Below, piece after piece: positions 6,158 to 11,221 of a stretch of 11,221 bases of DNA. Position 1 is the stretch's first letter. Every line of letters starts with the position of its first letter. Source of the DNA: JBFKUL01 sp041635755 (GTDB lineage: Bacteria > Pseudomonadota > Gammaproteobacteria > Burkholderiales > SG8-39); NCBI GenBank assembly GCA_041635755.1, contig JBFKUL010000079.1, positions 1-11,221 on the forward strand, in the 5' to 3' direction. Below the pieces are notes generated by a model. It was not told where the DNA came from. It saw nothing but the letters and a program-made list of their open reading frames with translations, and did no database searches. The position numbers and the translations under genes are program-made.

Positions 6158-7233
6158 CGGCCGCGTGCGGCCTCGTCGAGGGCGGCCCGCGCCACCCCGA
6201 CTTTCTCGGCCGCGGCCTGGATCTCCTTCCAGGTGATCGCGTCGATCGCAATACCGTCCTTCTCGCGCTTGGCGCGGGTCTCTCGCTCCGGGTCTCCGGC
6301 GATGCGAACCCGATCGATTCCCTTGGCCGGCGGCGATTTCTTGACCCAGGAGACGAACTCGGCCGCCTCGCGCGCGAAGACCTGCGCGGTGCCGAGCTTG
6401 TGCGGATCGATCAGGATCGAGAGCATGCCGTTCAGAACGCGCTTCTTGGAGCGATCCTCCGTGTGCCAGGTGCCGCCGCCGGAAAGCGCGCCCCCGAGCA
6501 ACTCGCTGACCACCGCGAGCCCATAGCCCTTGTGCAGGCCGAAAGTGGTAAGGGCGCCAAAGGGCTCGATCACGCCGAAACGCGCCTCGGTCGTCGGGTT
6601 TCCCTTGTCGTCGATGAGCAGGCCCGGTGCCACTTTCTCGCCTTTGTTGTGCGCCACCCGCACCTTGCCTTGCGCCACGCCGCTGGTCGCCATGTCGAGA
6701 ATCATCGGCGGCTGGTCCGCGAGCGGGATGCCGATGCACACGGGATTGGTGCCGAAGCGCGCGTCGGTGCCGCCGAAGGGCGCGACAATCGAGCGCGAGA
6801 TCACGTTGACAAAGCTGAGCGACACCAGGCCCTGCGCCACCGCCTGCTCGGCCCATTGCCCGATGCGGCACAAGTGATGCGAGTTGGCGAGCGCCATGAC
6901 GGCCACGCCGTGCCGCTTCGCGCGCTCGATCGCCATGTCGGTCGCCTCCAGCCCGATGACCTGTCCGTACCCCGCCTGGCCGTCGAGCGCAAGCAATGCG
7001 CCGCCGTCGAACTTCATTTGAGGGTGGCGGTTGGGCTGCAGGCCCCCTTCCTTCAGCGACTCGATATAGCGCGGAATCATACCGACGCCATGCGAATCGT
7101 GGCCCGTGAGATTGGCCATGACCAGGTTTTCGGCCACGAGCCCAGCCTCGCGTGGCTCGCTGCCGCCTGCCGCAACGATCGTCTCGATCGCGCGACGCAG
7201 CGCAAGGGCATGGAAAACGTGGCTGTCGGCCAT
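6154..7233 (-). CDS. Malate/L-lactate dehydrogenase (Ldh2/MDH2) family NAD(P)-dependent oxidoreductase
   Basis: The family interconverts 2-hydroxy acids and 2-oxo acids with NAD(P)H. Members include ureidoglycolate, sulfolactate and 2,3-diketogulonate enzymes. Counting from GTG 7242, the sequence shows GHDSHGVGMIPRYIESL (47-63) with the conserved His, NSHHLCRIGQW (120-130), FGTNPVCIGIP (163-173), LDMATSGVAQGKV (182-194) and HKGYGLAVVSELLGGALSG (237-255). These are family signatures in order, and the length (about 360) is normal. ATG 7233 (359 residues) is preferred because GGTGAG lies just upstream; GTG 7242 would add three residues and overlap that element. The gene converges with the ligase gene, sharing bases in the stop codons, and diverges from the dehydratase gene. 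It may work with one of these neighbours, but the specific substrate is unknown. Confidence 0.93.
   Translation of the reverse strand: MADSHVFHALALRRAIETIVAAGGSEPREAGLVAENLVMANLTGHDSHGVGMIPRYIESLKEGGLQPNRHPQMKFDGGALLALDGQAGYGQVIGLEATDMAIERAKRHGVAVMALANSHHLCRIGQWAEQAVAQGLVSLSFVNVISRSIVAPFGGTDARFGTNPVCIGIPLADQPPMILDMATSGVAQGKVRVAHNKGEKVAPGLLIDDKGNPTTEARFGVIEPFGALTTFGLHKGYGLAVVSELLGGALSGGGTWHTEDRSKKRVLNGMLSILIDPHKLGTAQVFAREAAEFVSWVKKSPPAKGIDRVRIAGDPERETRAKREKDGIAIDAITWKEIQAAAEKVGVARAALDEAARGR
6159..6172. repeat. Small GC-rich hairpin at the convergent gene ends
   Basis: GGCCG (6159-6163) and CGGCC (6168-6172) can pair around a four-base loop. It lies directly after the ligase stop codon and inside the last codons of the oxidoreductase gene. 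There is no T-tract in either direction, so a terminator role is only possible, not shown. Confidence 0.25.
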
Positions 7234-7306
7234 GGCGCTCACCGGGCTTTTCGATTTCGGAGCCGGCGAGTTTACCCTGTGGACCCGCGCCCGCTGCGCC
7301 GCGTTT

Positions 7307-7312
7307 TACAAT
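7307..7312 (+). promoter_or_regulatory. Possible -10 element for the dehydratase gene
   Basis: TACAAT matches the -10 consensus at five of six positions and lies 37 bases before the GTG start codon, in the 116-base gap between the divergent oxidoreductase and dehydratase starts. No good -35 is seen at 16-18 bases upstream, so it would need an activator or be weak. No clear minus-strand promoter for the oxidoreductase was found in the same gap. Confidence 0.35.
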
Positions 7313-7337
7313 CCAGTGCCTTCCCACCGATTCCCAC

Positions 7338-7343
7338 GGAGAA
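7338..7343 (+). promoter_or_regulatory. Ribosome binding site that fixes the dehydratase start
   Basis: GGAGAA ends 6 bases before GTG 7350, a good Shine-Dalgarno spacing. It supports GTG 7350 over the longer open frame, which extends upstream to 7152 through the oppositely oriented oxidoreductase gene. Confidence 0.7.
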
Positions 7344-7349
7344 ACCGGC

Positions 7350-9074
7350 GTGAGCAAGAAACCCGAGAACCTGCGCAGCCACCGCTGGTACGGCGCCAAG
7401 GACCTGCGCGCATTCGGCCACCGCTCGCGCACCGCGCAGATGGGCTACGACCGCAGCGACTATGCCGGCAAGCCCGTGATCGCCATCATCAACACCTGGT
7501 CGGACATCAATCCCTGCCACACGCACTTCAAGAACCGCGTCGAGGAGATCAAGCGCGGCATCTGGCAGGCCGGCGGCTTTCCGGTAGAGATGCCCGCGAT
7601 GTCGCTCGCGGAGCCGATGCAGAAGCCCACCACCATGATGTACCGGAACTTCCTCGCCATGGAAACCGAGGAGTTGCTGCGCTCCTATCCGGCCGACGGT
7701 TGCGTGCTGATGGGCGGCTGCGACAAAACCACCCCGGCACTGATCATGGGCGCAACGAGCATGAATCTACCGGCGATCTACCTGCCGGCGGGGCCAATGC
7801 TCCGGGGCCACTGGCGCGAAAGCACGCTCGGCTCGGGATCGGACACCTGGAAATACTGGGACGAACTGCGCGCCGGCAGGATCAGCGAGCGCGACTGGCA
7901 GGAGATCGAGGACGGCATCGCGCGATCGCCCGGCACCTGCATGACGATGGGCACCGCGGCCACCATGATGTCGATCGCCGAGAGCCTCGGCCTCACGCTG
8001 CCGGGGGCTGCGTCGATCCCGGCGCCCGATTCCAACCACTCGAAACTGGCAAGCCTCAGCGGCAAGCGCGTCGTCGAGATGGTCTGGGAAGATCTCAAGC
8101 CGCGCGACCTGCTCACCAAGGAGGCGTTCGACAACGCGATCGTCACGTTGATGGCGCTGGGCGGCTCCACCAACGCGATCGTGCACCTGGTGGCGATGGC
8201 GGGCCGTGCCGGGGTCAAGTTGCCGCTCGAGCGCTTCAACGAGCTCTCGGCAAAGACGCCGGTGCTCGCCAACATCCGCCCCTCGGGTACCCGCTATCTG
8301 ATGGAGGACTTCTACTACGCGGGCGGCTTGCGCGCCCTGCTGGGCGAGCTACGCGACCTGCTCGTGCTCGGCTGCAGGACGGTCAACGGCCGCACCCTCG
8401 GCGAGAACCTGGAAAATGCGCGCATCTTCGACGACGACGTGATCCGACGGCGCGCCAATCCGCTCAAGGCCGCGGGCGGCATTGTGGTGCTCAAAGGGAA
8501 CCTGGCGCCGAACGGCGCGGTGATCAAGGCGAGTGCGGCGAGCCCAAAGTTGCTCAAGCACACCGGGCGTGCGGTGGTATTCGAGGACTACAACGACATG
8601 GCCGCCCGGATCGACCGCGACGATCTAGAGGTCGACGCGGATTCGGTGCTCGTGCTGCGCAACGCGGGGCCCCTGGGAGGCCCAGGGTTTCCCGAGTGGG
8701 GGATGCTGCCGGTGCCGAAAAAGCTGCTCAAGCAAGGCGTGCGCGACATGGTACGTGTGTCCGATGCGCGCATGAGCGGCACGAGCTACGGCACCTGCGT
8801 GCTGCACGTCGCGCCCGAGTCGTTCGTCGGCGGCACGCTCGCGCTGGTTCGAGCGGGCGATCCGATCGAGCTCGACGTCGAGCGCCGCGCGCTGAATCTG
8901 AAGGTCCCGGACGACGAGCTCGCCCGGCGGCGCGCCGCGTGGAAGCCGCCGCCGCGCAAGTACGAGCGAAGCTACGGTGCGATCTTTTCCCAGCACGTCA
9001 ATCAGGCCGACCAGGGCTGCGATTTCGATTTCCTCGAGGGCACCACGGCGGTCGCGGAACCCGAAATCCACTGA
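7350..9074 (+). CDS. IlvD/Edd family dehydratase, sugar-acid type (L-arabinonate dehydratase-like)
   Basis: These Fe-S enzymes remove water from 2,3-dihydroxy acids to give 2-oxo-3-deoxy acids. The 574-residue product has the three expected cluster cysteines: Cys56 in NPCHTHF, Cys124 in GGCDKTTP and Cys197 in SPGTCMTMGTA. It also has Lys126 (the metal-ligand lysine position) and SDARMSGTSYGT (471-482), containing the serine proposed as catalytic base in the family. From memory the sequence, including NTWSDINPC and PTTMMYRN, resembles L-arabinonate dehydratase of Rhizobium more than the branched-chain amino acid enzyme IlvD. A pentonate or related sugar acid is therefore the likeliest substrate, but this is inference. 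It starts at GTG 7350 with a good ribosome binding site, and is divergent from the Ldh2-family gene. It ends 216 bases before the convergent methyltransferase gene. Confidence 0.92.
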   Translation: MSKKPENLRSHRWYGAKDLRAFGHRSRTAQMGYDRSDYAGKPVIAIINTWSDINPCHTHFKNRVEEIKRGIWQAGGFPVEMPAMSLAEPMQKPTTMMYRNFLAMETEELLRSYPADGCVLMGGCDKTTPALIMGATSMNLPAIYLPAGPMLRGHWRESTLGSGSDTWKYWDELRAGRISERDWQEIEDGIARSPGTCMTMGTAATMMSIAESLGLTLPGAASIPAPDSNHSKLASLSGKRVVEMVWEDLKPRDLLTKEAFDNAIVTLMALGGSTNAIVHLVAMAGRAGVKLPLERFNELSAKTPVLANIRPSGTRYLMEDFYYAGGLRALLGELRDLLVLGCRTVNGRTLGENLENARIFDDDVIRRRANPLKAAGGIVVLKGNLAPNGAVIKASAASPKLLKHTGRAVVFEDYNDMAARIDRDDLEVDADSVLVLRNAGPLGGPGFPEWGMLPVPKKLLKQGVRDMVRVSDARMSGTSYGTCVLHVAPESFVGGTLALVRAGDPIELDVERRALNLKVPDDELARRRAAWKPPPRKYERSYGAIFSQHVNQADQGCDFDFLEGTTAVAEPEIH

Positions 9075-9085
9075 GTCGGGCAGCG

Positions 9086-9107
9086 AGCGGCGCTACGATT
9101 CGCCGCT
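9086..9107. repeat. GC-rich hairpin after the dehydratase stop
   Basis: AGCGGCG (9086-9092) and CGCCGCT (9101-9107) form a 7-bp stem with an 8-base loop, starting 12 bases after the dehydratase stop codon. No T-run follows on either strand, so it is at best a weak or factor-assisted terminator. It also overlaps the end of the possible gene remnant on the minus strand. Confidence 0.3.
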
Positions 9108-9220
9108 GCGTCCGGCGCCGCGGCGGATCGGGCTCAGGCCGAAGCGCAGGTTCTCGACGTCGAAGCGACTCCGGTCACCGCCGAGATCGCAGGGGAGGCG
9201 CTCATCGTCCCGAGAAAACA
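9093..9220 (-). pseudogene. Possible 3' remnant of an unidentified gene
   Basis: Reading the minus strand from about 9220 to a TAG at 9095-9093 gives about 41 codons. They contain RDDERLPCDLGGDRSRFD followed by VENLRFGLSPIRR. Codons here have mostly G or C in the third position, like the neighbouring native genes and unlike the lower-GC gene just upstream. No family was recognised. The frame has no start of its own. It lies downstream of, and in the same frame as, the methyltransferase stop at 9293-9291, but 9221-9290 between them does not read like protein. It could be the tail of a gene interrupted by the incoming methyltransferase gene, or chance. Confidence 0.3.
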
Positions 9221-9290
9221 GGAGAGGTGCAGTAAGTGCGGTCGAAGGCCGAGCGGTTCTCTCTCTCCAACAGTTCGGGCCCGGACGGGT

Positions 9291-10655
9291 CTAGACCAAA
9301 CGCACCCCGACGTCATTTAGCCTCTGTTTCTCGGAGATGTCGCGATTGCGAAACTCTGCCTGATCCTGCGGATGGCTGAAGTAGTTGCCGATGACGCTCG
9401 GCACGCTTCGGAGTTTTCTTTGGTTCTTCAAAAGGAGCTGCCACCAGGCGCCGTCGCCGATGACGCGGATCAAGGTGCCATCACCGAATTGGTGCGGATA
9501 TCTGCCGAGGCTTTGGTGCAGCAAGGTGCGCCACATGCATGCGGGACCGAGCGTGTGGCGCGAGCCCGTGCCGCTGCCGAGCCGTGTCAGTACTCCGGGT
9601 GACGGCGGCCAGGTCGGCACGTAGGGTAAGTCAGTAGCCGGGAACGCCGGCACTACCGCATCCGTCTCCTTCTGCGTGTAGCAGATCTTCCAGTCGCCGC
9701 CGACCAGGTCATTTCCCTGATCAAGAACGTTCTCCAGGATCGCGACGGCGTCCGGAGCCAACCGGTCGTCAAGATTCAGATTCATCACATAGGGCGTACC
9801 CACAGCCGCAAGCGCCAAGTTCCAGGCTTGATAGATCGATAGCTTGTCGCGGCATGTCAGGGCACTGCCCCTCAATTCGGCCGGGGGCACGTCCCCGCCG
9901 TCGAAAACGTAAACCCGCTCGATCGGTCGGGTCTGCTGGTCCAGGTTTGCCGAGTGCCCTTCCAACAGCTCGAAGCGCCTCGGATCGCCGTGCCAGACCG
10001 CACAGAAGACCGTCGTTCGCGGCAACATCTGTACATGCTTCTTCTTATAGAGCTGATCGTACCCGCCGAAAGCGACCACGAGCTCGTAACCCTTCTCTGC
10101 CATGAAGGTCTCGATGCGCGTGTCGTTGTAGTTGTTCTCGATCGTGAAGAGCGAGATGTCGAATCTGTCGAAATCCAGGCCCTGAAGAATCTTCAGCTCC
10201 GAGCCCTCGGTGTCGATGGAGCAGTAATCGATCTTCGTGAGATTGTGATTGAGAAGTAGATTGCTGAAGGTGGTCACCGGCACGCGGATCACGTTCTTCT
10301 GCAAGGCAATGCGGTCGATGCGTTCGACATGACGCTGATCGTAGTTCTCGATCAGGCCGCTGAGCATCTTCGCGTCCACGCGCACGTCGACATCGAGCAT
10401 GTCGCCGAAGCCATCGTAATCCGATACGCCACAGTTCACGCAGGTCGCGGTCCGGCGCGCCTTGAGCTTCTCAAACTCCGTCGGCAACGGCTCCACGCAC
10501 AGGCCGGTCCAACCCAGGTTCTGCTCGAAGAACAGGGAATTCGAGAACGTCTGGCCGTCGTACGCCCCGATATCAACGAAGGTGCCGTTGCGCTTGCCGA
10601 GGAAGAAGCGCTCGAAGAGGAACTGATCCTGGCCGACCTGAGAATGGAACTGCAT
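9291..10655 (-). CDS. FkbM family methyltransferase fused to a GT-A-like glycosyltransferase domain
   Basis: The 454-residue product looks bifunctional. Residues about 1-220 match FkbM-type SAM-dependent methyltransferases: SQVGQDQFLFERFF (5-18), GTFVDIGAYDGQTFSN (24-39), CVEPLP (53-58) and DYCSIDTEGSELKILQGL (143-160). Residues about 225-450 resemble a family 2 glycosyltransferase: an N-terminal stretch with QQTRPIERVYVFDGGD (240-255), the acidic NLDDR motif (294-298, DxD-like) and IGDGAWW (399-405) in the acceptor/base region. Such proteins usually modify and build surface polysaccharides, in the cytoplasm at the membrane. No signal peptide or membrane segment is seen. ATG 10655 is preferred because the family similarity starts immediately there; GTG 10658 is adjacent, and the frame stays open upstream to 11198 without family-like sequence. 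GC content is lower (about 50-53% in samples at 10081-10200), suggesting horizontal transfer. Confidence 0.87.
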   Translation of the reverse strand: MQFHSQVGQDQFLFERFFLGKRNGTFVDIGAYDGQTFSNSLFFEQNLGWTGLCVEPLPTEFEKLKARRTATCVNCGVSDYDGFGDMLDVDVRVDAKMLSGLIENYDQRHVERIDRIALQKNVIRVPVTTFSNLLLNHNLTKIDYCSIDTEGSELKILQGLDFDRFDISLFTIENNYNDTRIETFMAEKGYELVVAFGGYDQLYKKKHVQMLPRTTVFCAVWHGDPRRFELLEGHSANLDQQTRPIERVYVFDGGDVPPAELRGSALTCRDKLSIYQAWNLALAAVGTPYVMNLNLDDRLAPDAVAILENVLDQGNDLVGGDWKICYTQKETDAVVPAFPATDLPYVPTWPPSPGVLTRLGSGTGSRHTLGPACMWRTLLHQSLGRYPHQFGDGTLIRVIGDGAWWQLLLKNQRKLRSVPSVIGNYFSHPQDQAEFRNRDISEKQRLNDVGVRLV

Positions 10656-11060
10656 CACTAGGGTCCGAAAAGCGATAGGTGAATGAATCCTGCTGCCGAC
10701 CACCTTCGCGAGATCCGCGCGCGCCGGCGCAGGTAGCGCGTTTGGCAGTGCATCCAAGTGCGCCTGATTGCGTTCTAGGCCTCGGTGCAATATCGAGCGG
10801 GTTGCCGGTCGACTGCCGGGCAATTTACCGTTGCGGGCGGGACATGGCAAGGTCGCGCGCGCTCCGCGACGCCGAAAAGGATTCAGTGTGGGAAATGCCG
10901 GACGATGCGGGAAGTGGGGTGGTCGCGGAATAGTTTCGGCTGACGCTGCGCTAGTCCCCGGACCACCGGGTGGCGGCAGGCGCCTTTTCGGTATATTGGA
11001 GTTACCTGCGATCGACCCATTCTCGAATGATCTCCGCTCTAATGCCAGCGCCGCTCGTTG
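10656..11060. other. Intergenic stretch with no convincing gene
   Basis: About 400 bases lie between the methyltransferase start and the right-end remnant. The minus frame is open through all of it, in frame with the methyltransferase, but most of the translation is low-complexity Arg/Pro/Ala sequence with no recognisable domain. The 40 or so codons just before 10655 have more coding-like third positions, so a longer N-terminus cannot be fully excluded. I found no clear promoter, terminator, tRNA or inverted-repeat boundary here. Confidence 0.5.
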
Positions 11061-11221
11061 AATTCGAGCACGCGCGGCGAATCCCGCCACGCCGCGATAC
11101 AGGAGCTCGATTGGCCCGAACCGAGCACGCTGTTCTGCGCCACCCTGGTTCATCTGCCGCGCCATGCCGATCACCACTTTGCGCCCACGCGGTCCCACCA
11201 GGCGCTGCAGCCGCGCGCCAA
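11061..11221 (+). pseudogene. C-terminal fragment resembling AlkB-type alkane 1-monooxygenase (5'-truncated, runs off right edge)
   Basis: The plus frame is closed upstream by a TAA at 11040-11042 and runs open to the window end. It contains LVHLPRHADHHFAPTRSHQA, which resembles the C-terminal histidine box and following segment of membrane-bound AlkB hydroxylases (RHSDHH, then PTRxYQ). In AlkB the box lies about 300 residues into a protein of about 400, so the N-terminal two thirds should be upstream here, but it is absent. Third codon positions from 11061 on are strongly GC-rich, as in a real native gene. I infer a decayed or truncated alkane hydroxylase-like gene, cut by whatever brought in the adjacent lower-GC gene. 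No usable start codon with a ribosome binding site was seen. It could also be a short unrelated frame with a chance match. Confidence 0.42.

Noticed and set aside
6159..6172. Bidirectional rho-independent terminator between ligase and oxidoreductase
   Set aside because: The stem is only 5 bp and lacks a T-tract on either side; kept only as a low-confidence hairpin.
7152..7349. Longer N-terminus of the dehydratase from ATG 7152
   Set aside because: It would overlap the divergent oxidoreductase start and bypass the clear GGAG ribosome binding site at 7338.
5447..7432. 661-codon open frame on the minus strand
   Set aside because: It is a shadow in another frame of the oxidoreductase and ligase genes. 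The composition is Arg/Gly/Ala-rich and there are no motifs.
7106..9235. 709-codon open frame on the plus strand
   Set aside because: It is an out-of-frame shadow of the dehydratase gene, which carries all the Fe-S and catalytic motifs in its own frame.
9371..10661. Several open frames on the plus strand opposite the methyltransferase gene
   Set aside because: They are short, lack motifs and are explained as antisense shadows.
10656..11198. Long N-terminal extension of the methyltransferase (open frame to 11198, 635 residues in total)
   Set aside because: The added 181 residues are Arg/Pro/Ala-rich with no domain. FkbM similarity starts right at ATG 10655, and the far end is antisense to the AlkB-like frame.
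1..11221. CRISPR array, tRNA, rRNA, insertion sequence or phage genes
   Set aside because: I saw no regularly spaced repeats, cloverleaf-like sequence, transposase or integrase motifs. The 10-bp repeats at 4211-4250 fit an operator instead.

Overview
The window is high-GC (roughly two thirds G+C in the coding parts) and looks like a betaproteobacterial chromosome, probably Burkholderiales or a relative. This rests on the gene order and protein style of the dcw cluster and on the GC-rich third codon positions. It is inferred from remembered families, not from a search.

Left part (1-4250, minus strand): the head of the division and cell wall (dcw) cluster, mraZ > rsmH > ftsL > ftsI > murE. The genes are tightly packed, with overlaps between rsmH/ftsL and ftsL/ftsI. 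murE runs off the left edge. A promoter with a 10-bp-periodic MraZ operator sits just upstream of mraZ, so the cluster is probably autoregulated by MraZ. FtsI carries KTA where the family has KTG. The ftsI/murE junction has an ambiguous murE start.

Centre (4251-4555): a divergent regulatory region with a very AT-rich core (about 22% GC over 4321-4380), a palindrome, a direct repeat and a hairpin.

Middle and right (4556-9074): three catabolic-type genes. They are a class I acyl-CoA ligase (+), a malate/L-lactate dehydrogenase-family NAD(P)-dependent oxidoreductase (-) and an IlvD/Edd-family sugar-acid-type dehydratase (+). The ligase and oxidoreductase genes converge and their stop codons overlap. 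The oxidoreductase and dehydratase genes diverge from a short shared intergenic region. Together they could act on hydroxy or sugar acids and a carboxylic acid, but the substrates cannot be read from the sequence.

Right end (9075-11221): a lower-GC gene encoding an FkbM-type methyltransferase fused to a GT-A-like glycosyltransferase (-). It is preceded by about 400 bp of non-coding-looking DNA. On its left is a short GC-rich stretch that reads like the 3' end of another gene. On its right is a 5'-truncated reading frame resembling the C-terminus of an AlkB-type alkane hydroxylase. This layout suggests that a surface-glycan gene was inserted or recombined into older sequence. I see no CRISPR array, tRNA, rRNA or recognisable insertion sequence.
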